Positions 35,122-43,129 of a DNA stretch of 64,000 nucleotides are shown piece after piece; the stretch's first letter is position 1, and each line of letters starts with the position of its first letter. The translations under genes were made by a program, and so were the position numbers. The notes beneath the pieces are model-generated. The model was not told the origin of the DNA, did no database searches, and saw nothing but the letters and a program-made list of their open reading frames with translations. The stretch comes from Ponticaulis profundi (GTDB lineage Bacteria; Pseudomonadota; Alphaproteobacteria; Caulobacterales; Hyphomonadaceae). The stretch is taken from the NCBI RefSeq assembly GCF_042659465.1, contig NZ_JBHSSW010000003.1, positions 124,001 through 188,000 on the forward strand. The letters are read 5' to 3'.

Positions 35122-35343
35122 GTCCTAGAGAGGCATTCTTCTTCTGTCCATGCATGGCGTGAATTTTTCTAATTCCAAGGCTTGCAGTCGCGTGCCATCG
35201 CGCTCCGAAAATTGAAAAAGTCAGCATTAATATGCGACGCCGTTCAGTTGGGGACCTTTGATACGCCTGTGTGTCCGACCGCTCGCAGAGATGACAATAG
35301 TCCAATAACGCGAGTTGATTTGCAGATCTCCGCATGCAATTAT

Positions 35344-35367
35344 ATTCCAATTGGAATGTTTTATAAT
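35344..35367 (+). promoter_or_regulatory. Operator and -10 of the carboxylesterase operon
   Basis: A perfect 14-base palindrome, ATTCCAATTGGAAT, at 35344-35357 is followed four bases later by a consensus -10, TATAAT (35362-35367), 20 bases before the start codon. The -35 position is poor, so the promoter may be weak. The palindrome fills the spacer, a classical repressor position. Confidence 0.8.
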
Positions 35368-35386
35368 AATGCTATCGGGTGGAAAA

Positions 35387-37183
35387 ATGTCGGACAAACC
35401 ATGGCTCATCGCCGCAGCGCTGTTGATTACAGCGGGGCTGTCAGCCTGCGGATCTGCTTCGCAGAATGATCACGCCTATGACGTGGCTGATGAGACCCGT
35501 GTTTCCATTGAACAAGGCGACCTCACCGGCGTACGCAATCTGGAAAACAAGAGCAGAGCCTGGCTCGGCATCCCATTTGCCAGCCCTCCTGTCGGTGATT
35601 TGAGATGGCGTGCGCCGCGGCCGGCAATGCCCTTCGGCGCACCGCTGATCGCAGATACTCCCGATCACGCCTGCCTGCAGATCAACTCACCCAGCATTCT
35701 GCCCGGCAAAGCCGGCGATCTGGTGGGGAGCGAAGATTGTCTCTACCTGAATATCTGGGCACCTGAAACGGCATCGAACGAGCCCCTGCCCGTGATGGTC
35801 TGGGTTCATGGCGGTGGCAATGCGACCGGTTATGCGGGTCAGTACGACTATAGCCAGCTGACCGCGCAAGAAGACGTCATCGTTGTCGCGCTGAATTACA
35901 GGCTTGGCCCAATGGGTTGGTTCAGCCATGAGGCGCTTCGAGATACGGCTGAAACGGAACTCGACGAATCCATGAATTTCGGACTGCTCGATCTGATGCA
36001 GGGCCTGGAATGGGTTCAGACGAACATCGCGGCTTTTGGTGGCGACCCGGACAAAGTGACCATTTTCGGCGAGTCCGCAGGCGGATTTAATATTTCTGCC
36101 CTGATGATGGCGCCGCAGTCCGAAGGCCTGTTCGATGCCGCGATTATCCAGAGCGCAGGTTTCAACACTTACACCCTGAAAGAAGCAGAGCACGGCCCGT
36201 CAAATGAGGATGATCGCCGGGGCTATTCATCTGGAGAAGCCATTTCGCAACTTCAAAAAGACGGCAGCCTCCCCGAAACGGCGGGAACAGACAGTGAAGC
36301 ATTTTCTGCAACGCTGCGATCACTTGATCCCGAAGCTCTGTATGACGCCTATCTGGCGCTTCTCGATCCGGAAACAGGCGGTGATCAGATCAACAGTATC
36401 GACAATACAGCTGACGGCGTTCTGATCCCAATTCGGCGGACAGGTGCTGAGGGCCATGACCCGCGGATCACCTCCCGGGATATACCTTTGCTCATCGGAA
36501 CCAATCGTGACGAAACACGCATTTTCGCGATGGAAAATGAAGCTTTCACCAAAAAGAAAATGGGCGTGTTGTTTCGCCCGATCGACAAGGATGCCTACAT
36601 CGCGTCTGGCGAGCATCCTTCCCGGCTCTGGGCGTCACTGGGGGTTCAGCAGATCGCAGATCGCCGCGCTGAAGAACTGGAATCTCCGACTTTCACCTAT
36701 CGCTTTGACTGGGATGAACAAGGCAGCTTCATGTTCTCCGATATCTCATTGCTGATCGGAGCTGTTCACGCCCTCGACGTCAATTTCGTGTCGGGCGACT
36801 TTCGCCTCCCCTTTCTGGACGACAAGGCCTTCTTCAAGGATGAGACCGCCGAATCCAGACGCGTATTATCCAGCCGCATGATGTCCTATTGGGCGAGCTT
36901 CGCTCATGACTTCGATCCAGACGTCGAAAGTCAGCCAGACTGGCCAGCCTGGTCTGAAGGGCAAAAAACCCTAATCCTGGACAGTGAAGCGGATGGCGGG
37001 CTTCGCACGCAAGTCGTCCGCGAAACACCTCAGGACATAGCCGAGGCCTTCATCGTCGATCCCCGTTTCATCAATGACGCACAACGCTGTGAGATCGCCG
37101 GAGTGATGAAAATGATTGCCGCATCACAAAGCGCGCCAACCGATCCATTCACCGCACTTTCTGAGCGCTACTGCACCTCATGA
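35387..37183 (+). CDS. Type-B carboxylesterase lipoprotein
   Basis: 598 residues from ATG 35387 (GGTGGA upstream). A lipoprotein signal ends in LSAC. The carboxylesterase core has FASPPVGDLRWRAP, EDCLYLNIW, oxyanion-loop GGGNATGY and the nucleophile elbow FGESAGGFN (Ser230). The family cleaves carboxylic esters in lipids or acylated natural products. Its likely site is the periplasm or outer membrane. A monooxygenase gene follows after 120 bases in the same direction, probably in one operon under the operator at 35344. Confidence 0.92.
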   Translation: MSDKPWLIAAALLITAGLSACGSASQNDHAYDVADETRVSIEQGDLTGVRNLENKSRAWLGIPFASPPVGDLRWRAPRPAMPFGAPLIADTPDHACLQINSPSILPGKAGDLVGSEDCLYLNIWAPETASNEPLPVMVWVHGGGNATGYAGQYDYSQLTAQEDVIVVALNYRLGPMGWFSHEALRDTAETELDESMNFGLLDLMQGLEWVQTNIAAFGGDPDKVTIFGESAGGFNISALMMAPQSEGLFDAAIIQSAGFNTYTLKEAEHGPSNEDDRRGYSSGEAISQLQKDGSLPETAGTDSEAFSATLRSLDPEALYDAYLALLDPETGGDQINSIDNTADGVLIPIRRTGAEGHDPRITSRDIPLLIGTNRDETRIFAMENEAFTKKKMGVLFRPIDKDAYIASGEHPSRLWASLGVQQIADRRAEELESPTFTYRFDWDEQGSFMFSDISLLIGAVHALDVNFVSGDFRLPFLDDKAFFKDETAESRRVLSSRMMSYWASFAHDFDPDVESQPDWPAWSEGQKTLILDSEADGGLRTQVVRETPQDIAEAFIVDPRFINDAQRCEIAGVMKMIAASQSAPTDPFTALSERYCTS

Positions 37184-37303
37184 GCGCTGCAATTCCCTTT
37201 CCTCCAGGAACTGTCGCCGTCCCGGCATGGCTTCTGCCATCGTCGGGGCGGCAGCTTTTTCGCTGATCACCCATTTGACCATTCACTCTGAAGGAACTCC
37301 GCC

Positions 37304-38785
37304 ATGCCGGATAAGGCGAACGATATTCTGGATGTTCTCATCATCGGCGCAGGCGTCTCCGGAATTGGCTGCGCATGCTACCTGACCCGAGAGCAGCCTT
37401 ACCGAAACTGGCGTATTCTGGAAGCGCGAGAGCGCATCGGAGGCACCTGGGATCTGTTTCGGTATCCAGGCATCCGATCCGACTCTGACCTCTACACGTT
37501 TTCCTATGCCTTCAAGCCATGGGATAGCCCGAACTCGATTGCATCGGCCGGGGAAATTCTCGAATACCTGAATGAAACTGTCGAGGAATACGATCTCGAG
37601 AACCGTATTGATTTCGGACAGAAGGTCCTGACCGCCGACTGGAACAGCCAGAGAGGCTATTGGACCGTCACCGTGGAAGATGGAACGCAATTTTTTGCGC
37701 GATGGATTTTCGGCGCAGCGGGCTATTACGACTATGAGCACGGCTTCAGACCGCACTTCGAAAATGAGGAGCGCTTTGAAGGTCCCATCATCCACCCACA
37801 GTTCTGGCCGGAAGATTTCGACTATTCAGGCAAGCACATTGCCGTGATCGGAAGCGGCGCGACGGCCGTCACCATTGTCCCCTCCATGACGGACAAGGCC
37901 GCCCACGTCACACAGATCCAGCGCACACCGACCTATATCGTGCCGAGACCCAAGCAGGATAAGCTGGCCCTGTTTTTTCGAAAATGGCTGCCGGCAAAAA
38001 CAGCTCATGCGCTGACACGCTGGAAGAACATTCGCATTCAGCGTCTGTTCTACCTTTATTGCCAGACTTTTCCGAAGCATGCGCGCAAAACCATCATGCG
38101 GATGAACAAGCGACACCTACCGGAAGATTACCCGATCAAGACGCACTTCAACCCGCCTTATAATCCCTGGGACCAACGTTTGTGCGCCGTACCGGACGCC
38201 GACTTTTTCTCAGACATTCGCAAAGAGAAAGTCTCGATCGTCACAGGTCAGATTGATCAATTCATCCCTGAAGGCGTGCAAATGACGACTGGCGAACGGG
38301 TTGAAGCGGACGCGATCATTCTGGCAACAGGGCTGAAACTGCAAATGTTCGGCGGCGTGGAACTGACCGTCGATAACGTGCCTGTCGAAACAGGCGAAAA
38401 GCTAGTCTATCGCGGCATGATGCTCGATGGCGTTCCGAATTTCTGTTTCGCGCAGGGCTATACGAACTCTTCATGGACGTTGAAAGTCGGACTGGTCTGC
38501 GAACATTTCTGCGAACTCCTCGACAAGATGGATGAGCAAGGCGCCAGTATCTGCACACCCATGCGGCCTGCCGACGAAAGCCAGAACCGCCCCCTCCTCG
38601 ATTTCGATGCCGGCTATGTCAAACGCGCAGCCGACATGCTGCCCAAGCAAGGCAAAGGCTTTCCGTGGGAAATGAATGACAGCTTCATGGTCGACCGGAA
38701 GGCCTTCAGAACGCGCGAGGTTTTGCAGCCCGAACTCAAACTCTCAAATCCAGAACAAATGCATACCCAGGAAGCCGCCGAATGA
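37304..38785 (+). CDS. Baeyer-Villiger-type flavin monooxygenase
   Basis: 493 residues. FAD motif IIGAGVSGIGCA at the N-terminus, NAD(P) motif AVIGSGATAVT near residue 180, and between them FEGPIIHPQFWP (residues 158-169), a good fit to the Baeyer-Villiger fingerprint FxGxxxHxxxW(P/D). FRYPGIRSDSDLYTFSY is typical of the ketone/4-hydroxyacetophenone type. Such enzymes insert oxygen next to a ketone to give an ester or lactone, which a hydrolase then opens; the esterase upstream and CocE hydrolase nearby fit that. The SDR start overlaps its stop. Confidence 0.9.
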   Translation: MPDKANDILDVLIIGAGVSGIGCACYLTREQPYRNWRILEARERIGGTWDLFRYPGIRSDSDLYTFSYAFKPWDSPNSIASAGEILEYLNETVEEYDLENRIDFGQKVLTADWNSQRGYWTVTVEDGTQFFARWIFGAAGYYDYEHGFRPHFENEERFEGPIIHPQFWPEDFDYSGKHIAVIGSGATAVTIVPSMTDKAAHVTQIQRTPTYIVPRPKQDKLALFFRKWLPAKTAHALTRWKNIRIQRLFYLYCQTFPKHARKTIMRMNKRHLPEDYPIKTHFNPPYNPWDQRLCAVPDADFFSDIRKEKVSIVTGQIDQFIPEGVQMTTGERVEADAIILATGLKLQMFGGVELTVDNVPVETGEKLVYRGMMLDGVPNFCFAQGYTNSSWTLKVGLVCEHFCELLDKMDEQGASICTPMRPADESQNRPLLDFDAGYVKRAADMLPKQGKGFPWEMNDSFMVDRKAFRTREVLQPELKLSNPEQMHTQEAAE

Positions 38786-39642
38786 TGAAAGAGACATACG
38801 AAGGTCAGGTCTGCGTTGTTACCGGCGCAGCAAGTGGCATTGGGCGTGAACTGGCCATTTGCCTCGGCGAACATGGTGCGAGACTGGCGATTTCCGACGT
38901 CAATGAGATCGGCCTGGCTGAAACCGAAGCCATGCTGAAGGATCTGGGCGTTGAAGTTCATAGCCAATATCTGGACGTATCAGACCGAACGGCCATCTAT
39001 AACTATCCCGACCAGTTGCTTCAGCGTTTCGGACGGGTCGATCAGCTCTACAACAATGCCGGAATATCGGGCGGAGGAGTTTCCATTGCCCAGACCCCGG
39101 ACAAGGTCATTGATCGGGTCATGGACATCAATCTCAATGGCGTGCTGCACATGTCGCGAGCCTTTCTGCCGATACTGACCCACTCCGGACGTGGCAAACT
39201 CGTCAATATTTCAAGCCTGAACGGCTTTCTGGCGCAGCCAAATGTTGCGATTTACTGCACAACCAAATTTGCCGTGCGCGGGCTCACCGAAGCAATGCGT
39301 GCAGATGCGATGATGCGCGGAGAGCAAATTCAGATCGTTGTGGTCCACCCTGGTGGTGTGAAGACAAACATCGCGAACGCCCGTCCGGATGAAACGGAAT
39401 CCGGCAGTCCTGAAACGCAGAAACAGGCCGCGAAGCTACGCAAGATCTATCAGGAAAAGTTTCTTACCTATCCGGCGCGAGACGCTGCCATGGATATTCT
39501 GAAAGGTGTCGCCAGAAACAAGCACCGGATCATTGTGACGCCCGATGCGAAGCGGCTCGATATTCTCGCGCGCGTCCTGCCATCCTCCTACATCAAACTG
39601 GTCGTCCAGACGATGCAGCGTGTCTCCCGCAAAGCGGGCTGA
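38782..39642 (+). CDS. Short-chain dehydrogenase/reductase
   Basis: 286 residues, starting in the stop codon of the monooxygenase gene (ATGA), so tightly coupled. Cofactor motif TGAASGIG near residue 13, NNAG at 86, catalytic YCTTK (Tyr158, Lys162). A plausible role is making the ketone used by the monooxygenase from an alcohol. Its end faces the convergent CocE gene across a hairpin. Confidence 0.92.
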   Translation: MMKETYEGQVCVVTGAASGIGRELAICLGEHGARLAISDVNEIGLAETEAMLKDLGVEVHSQYLDVSDRTAIYNYPDQLLQRFGRVDQLYNNAGISGGGVSIAQTPDKVIDRVMDINLNGVLHMSRAFLPILTHSGRGKLVNISSLNGFLAQPNVAIYCTTKFAVRGLTEAMRADAMMRGEQIQIVVVHPGGVKTNIANARPDETESGSPETQKQAAKLRKIYQEKFLTYPARDAAMDILKGVARNKHRIIVTPDAKRLDILARVLPSSYIKLVVQTMQRVSRKAG

Positions 39643-39651
39643 GACGCCCCG

Positions 39652-39678
39652 CTGGCGCTCCCTCCTGAGGAGCGCCAG
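39652..39678. terminator. Hairpin between convergent SDR and CocE genes
   Basis: A perfect ten-base stem, CTGGCGCTCC (39652-39661) with GGAGCGCCAG (39669-39678), loop of seven. It lacks a T run on either strand, so its action as a terminator is probable, not certain. Confidence 0.5.
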
Positions 39679-39686
39679 AGCCCGGT

Positions 39687-41435
39687 TTATCGGATGACGC
39701 TCAGCGACAGCACGCCACCAGCGACCATCTGATCGGCGAGTTCAACGCTCTCAACGTCACTCCAGAGACCTGACTTGTTCGAATGCGCCGGAAAAGCCGG
39801 AAAATTCGAAGACGAGATATCCAGACGCAGCTTCGATCCCGGCTGAAGCACCCAATCAATCGGTGCGAGATCAAGCGTGATTTCTGCCTCACCCGGACCG
39901 GTAACCCCTGCTGCGCTCAAGGTCGTGATGTCATCCCGAATGTTCCACACACGGCCATCGGCAAAGACTTCAGACAGCTTGACCGTAAAAATCGTATCAG
40001 GCGCGGATGTCGAAATGGCGAGATCAACGCGAATGTCTCCAGCAATGTGGAGCCCGTTGGCAAACGCATCCGAGCGGAAGTTCAGCACGTCATCACGCGC
40101 GCACGCCTCGTCACCCTGCTCCGTGACCGCCGAAGGAGCAAAGTTCGGGTTGAGCATGAAGGCCCCGCCTTTCGTCGGCACGGGACGAGCCGGGTCATAG
40201 GAAAAACGAGCAGGCGCCGCATCACCTTCCGGCATGCGAGAACTCAACACCCCACCGCAATGGCTCGCATCAGATAATTGCGTCAAATGGAGCGAAAGAC
40301 TCTCGCCACCCTCTGGGGGCCAGACATCTCCTGCGCCCCATGCATCGGCGCCATTCTCGTAATAAACCACGCGCCCTGACAGATCATCAGGTAGAGGCGC
40401 CCCCTTCAGATGGTGATTTAGCCAGTCCAGTGTGGTCGCAAACTCTGTAAAATCGATATTGTTGTAATTCAGATCAGCCGTCAGGCCCGCATGCTGCCCC
40501 GGCTGAATGAGCAATAGGCTCTCGTCCCGGCTTGGAAGTTCGGTGAAATTCGACAGCGTGCCTTCCAGAAAGAAATCATGCCAACGCGCAATCCAGAGCA
40601 CAGGCACATCGACTGAGTGATGCGCGCCGCGAAGGTCCGTATAGAAGTCCTGCTGCCAGTATGGGTCTGCCTTGTCTGGGTGTGCGATGTAGTCGGCATA
40701 GGAAGCCCAGGCCCCCTTGAACAAATCACGCGGCGCATCATTTGCCGGGCGAACAGGCACGATCTCGGCCATCCAGCGATCAGCAGCATCCTGCTTCTCC
40801 GCCAGAGGGTAGAAAATCTCTGCCGCCCAGAGCCCTGCGACCCCCTGCGTAAAATTTCCGTTCCGGTAGATCATCTCATAGAAGTCGCCATGCGACGTGG
40901 TCGGAACGATGGTTTTCACTTCCTCGGGAAGGGACGCAGCCACCGCCCATTGCGCCAGCCCCAAATATGAGCCGCCGATCAGCGCCAGATTCCCATCCTG
41001 AAAATCCTGTTGCAGCAACCAGCTCAACGTGTCCTGCCCATCGCTTGCTTCATGCTTGATTGGATACCACTCGCCCTCTGATTCCCCTTGCCCACGTACG
41101 TCCTGATGCACACAGGCGAAACCGTAACGGACGTAATAGTGACAGGTCAGAAAACGCTGGAACTGATAGGCATCCCGTACCAGCAGAGTTGGCCACGGTC
41201 CCTCCCCTTTCGGCAGATAGACCCGCGTGAAGAGCTGCGTGCCATCACGCATCTCAACCCATTCAGAGGTGACAGGTCTCGCAGAAGTCTCAAAGGCAGG
41301 CCTCGGACCAATAAAGTCTTTCGTGAAGTGGGTGATGAATGCCGAACCGATCATTCCACGGAACAGAAACACCATGAGTGCCGCCAACAGCAATACACTC
41401 AGAACGGCCAAACCAACTGTGCGCAAACGTGTCAT
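39687..41435 (-). CDS. CocE/NonD-family hydrolase (X-Pro dipeptidyl-peptidase type)
   Basis: 582 residues from ATG 41435, with GGGAAG upstream. An N-terminal transmembrane segment or uncleaved signal precedes the alpha/beta hydrolase: VEMRDGTQLFTRVYLP, QDVRGQGESEGEWYP and nucleophile serine in IGGSYLGLAQW. A C-terminal beta-jelly-roll domain starts near residue 370. CocE-type enzymes cleave esters, including plant alkaloid esters; others are dipeptidases. The location among glycosidases and a BVMO favours an esterase or lactonase. It is under the operator at 41449. Confidence 0.9.
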   Translation of the reverse strand: MTRLRTVGLAVLSVLLLAALMVFLFRGMIGSAFITHFTKDFIGPRPAFETSARPVTSEWVEMRDGTQLFTRVYLPKGEGPWPTLLVRDAYQFQRFLTCHYYVRYGFACVHQDVRGQGESEGEWYPIKHEASDGQDTLSWLLQQDFQDGNLALIGGSYLGLAQWAVAASLPEEVKTIVPTTSHGDFYEMIYRNGNFTQGVAGLWAAEIFYPLAEKQDAADRWMAEIVPVRPANDAPRDLFKGAWASYADYIAHPDKADPYWQQDFYTDLRGAHHSVDVPVLWIARWHDFFLEGTLSNFTELPSRDESLLLIQPGQHAGLTADLNYNNIDFTEFATTLDWLNHHLKGAPLPDDLSGRVVYYENGADAWGAGDVWPPEGGESLSLHLTQLSDASHCGGVLSSRMPEGDAAPARFSYDPARPVPTKGGAFMLNPNFAPSAVTEQGDEACARDDVLNFRSDAFANGLHIAGDIRVDLAISTSAPDTIFTVKLSEVFADGRVWNIRDDITTLSAAGVTGPGEAEITLDLAPIDWVLQPGSKLRLDISSSNFPAFPAHSNKSGLWSDVESVELADQMVAGGVLSLSVIR

Positions 41436-41448
41436 TTTCTTCCCTATA

Positions 41449-41462
41449 ATTCCATATGGAAC
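41449..41462 (-). promoter_or_regulatory. Operator of the CocE hydrolase gene
   Basis: ATTCCATATGGAAC at 41449-41462 is an inverted repeat with TTCC/GGAA arms, ending 13 bases before the start codon of the leftward hydrolase gene. A TTATAG immediately after it on the minus strand could be the -10. Same core as the perfect palindrome at 46007. Confidence 0.75.
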
Positions 41463-41627
41463 ACACAGGACCAGACTTTTCAGGCTGAATACACTCTGTG
41501 AACCGAACTCACATATTCGATATATTTTACTGTTTTTATTTATTTTTATATCTATTAGCCCGAAGGTCACCCCACGGCACGGGGCGCAGAATTGGTTAGA
41601 ATTTCTGATTTGTCGAGGGATGATGGG

Positions 41628-41656
41628 TTGATTTTTATTCCATTTGGAAACATTTT
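41628..41656 (+). promoter_or_regulatory. Promoter and operator of the symporter/GH3/tetR operon
   Basis: ATTCCATTTGGAAA at 41637-41650 sits between TTGATT (41628-41633) and CATTTT (41651-41656), spaced 17 bases; the -10 is weak. The repeat is the reverse orientation copy of the one at 35098. Confidence 0.7.
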
Positions 41657-41710
41657 GGCCGCCTGGCCAGATCAGGCCGATAAAAAGATACCAATTGGGA
41701 GGAAGATCGA

Positions 41711-41740
41711 ATGGGCTCAGCGGACCCCCGCACGCCATGA
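41711..41740 (+). CDS. Possible nine-residue leader peptide before the symporter
   Basis: GGGAGGAAG stands seven bases before an ATG at 41711 that opens a short frame, MGSADPRTP, whose stop overlaps the symporter ATG at 41737 (ATGA). The symporter's own start has no other ribosome-binding site, so translation may be by reinitiation. Short and unproven. Confidence 0.35.
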   Translation: MGSADPRTP

Positions 41741-43113
41741 GCATGCTTGATCAACACGGCTTCGCCGCGCGCGCTGCACCACAACTCGGCTTCCGCAGAC
41801 GCATTGGCTTTGGAATAGGTGATTTCGGAATCAACGTGTTCTGGAACATGACGAATCTGTTCGCCATGTTCTTTTACACAGACGTCGTTGGCATTTCGAA
41901 CACGATGGCCGGCCTGATCATTTTCGGCGCGATGGTGTGGGACACCATCACCGATCCGCTGATTGGCGTTGTTGCAGAACGAACCCGCACGCGATTTGGC
42001 CGCTTCCGCCCTTACCTTCTGGTTGGCGCGCTCCCGCTTGCCGTATCATTCGTGCTGATGTTTCACGCGCCATCTGGTCCGGAAACCTATCTGGCCCTGT
42101 ACGCGCTTGGCACGCAGCTGGTCTTCCGCACCTTCTACACCGTCGTCAGCGTTCCCTACAGCTCTCTCTCTGCGCGCATGACTCAGGATTCTGACGAGCG
42201 CGGCGCACTTGCCGTGCATCGCATGGTCTTTGCCTCGATCGCCGGGATTGTGATTGCAGCCTTCACCCGTGACGGCGCAGCCCTTCTTGGCGACGGCGAT
42301 CTGAAACTCGGCTTTGAGCGCATTTCCATCGCTTATGCGGTGATCGGCATGGTGGCGGTTCTAACATGCGTCTTCCACACCCGCGAGAACCCGAAACTCG
42401 ACGACCATCACGAAACATCGGACATCAAAAGCATACTGCACATGCTGTCCAAGAACTCCGCTTTCTGGACGGCCTTCTCGATCATTCTGTTCGGAATGAT
42501 CGGTGCAACCATCTCCAGCAAGGCTGTGCTTTACTATCTGAAATACAATCTTGGCGCAGAGCACCTGACAGGACTGACGCTACTTCTCGTCGCCGTCACC
42601 ATTCTGATTGCCGTACCGATCTGGGGCTGGGCCTCCACCAAGATTGGCAAGCGCTGGGTCTGGACATCCGGCATCAGCATTTCAGCGATCACCACGCTGT
42701 CATTATGGCTGAACCCTCTGGAAATTCCGCAGGTCGTCCTACCCATTCTGGCCTTTGGCGCAATTGGCTCGGCCGCCAACTATTTCAGCACCTGGTCCAC
42801 CCTGCCGGACACGGTGGAATACGGACAATGGAAGACCGGCATCCGCTCTGAGTCTGTCATTTTCGGCGCCGTCGCCTTTGCGCAAAAGCTGGCGCTGGGT
42901 GTTGCGACCCTGATCGCGGGACTTCTGCTCGATGGCTTTGGCTATGAAGCCAATACCGAGCAGACCGAAACGGCCCTCACCGGCCTTAAAATGATGATCT
43001 CTCTCATTCCCTTCATCATGGCTCTGATCTGCCTCGTGATCGTGCAGCGTTACCGCCTCGATCAGCGGATGCATGCCCGGATCAAAGCCGAAATCTCAGC
43101 TCGACCTCAATAA
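41737..43113 (+). CDS. GPH-family sugar:cation symporter
   Basis: 458 residues from ATG 41737. About 12 hydrophobic segments; the GPH (glycoside-pentoside-hexuronide) features include FGIGDFGINVFWNMTNLFAM, WDTITDPLIGVVAERTRTRFGRFRPYLL and a middle cytoplasmic loop. The family imports glycosides or oligosaccharides with Na+ or H+. It precedes the GH3 gene by 16 bases, so import and cytoplasmic cleavage of the glycoside are linked. Confidence 0.92.
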   Translation: MSMLDQHGFAARAAPQLGFRRRIGFGIGDFGINVFWNMTNLFAMFFYTDVVGISNTMAGLIIFGAMVWDTITDPLIGVVAERTRTRFGRFRPYLLVGALPLAVSFVLMFHAPSGPETYLALYALGTQLVFRTFYTVVSVPYSSLSARMTQDSDERGALAVHRMVFASIAGIVIAAFTRDGAALLGDGDLKLGFERISIAYAVIGMVAVLTCVFHTRENPKLDDHHETSDIKSILHMLSKNSAFWTAFSIILFGMIGATISSKAVLYYLKYNLGAEHLTGLTLLLVAVTILIAVPIWGWASTKIGKRWVWTSGISISAITTLSLWLNPLEIPQVVLPILAFGAIGSAANYFSTWSTLPDTVEYGQWKTGIRSESVIFGAVAFAQKLALGVATLIAGLLLDGFGYEANTEQTETALTGLKMMISLIPFIMALICLVIVQRYRLDQRMHARIKAEISARPQ

Positions 43114-43129
43114 AAAGGTAGACCTTTTC

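Larger units (their letters stand above)
35011..35386. other. Divergent regulatory region of 376 bases
   Basis: No gene seen. It separates the leftward acyl-CoA synthetase operon from the rightward carboxylesterase operon and carries one operator for each side (35098-35111 and 35344-35357). The middle is AT-rich without a clear open frame. Confidence 0.6.
41436..41736. other. Divergent regulatory region of 301 bases
   Basis: It lies between the leftward CocE gene and the rightward symporter operon. It carries one operator for each (41449 and 41637), AT-rich DNA between them, and a possible nine-codon leader at 41711. No other gene seen. Confidence 0.6.

Noticed and set aside
41436..41744. 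Extension of the CocE hydrolase frame into the divergent gap
   Set aside because: It would run across both operators and the symporter start; the hydrophobic N-terminus and ribosome-binding site are at 41435.
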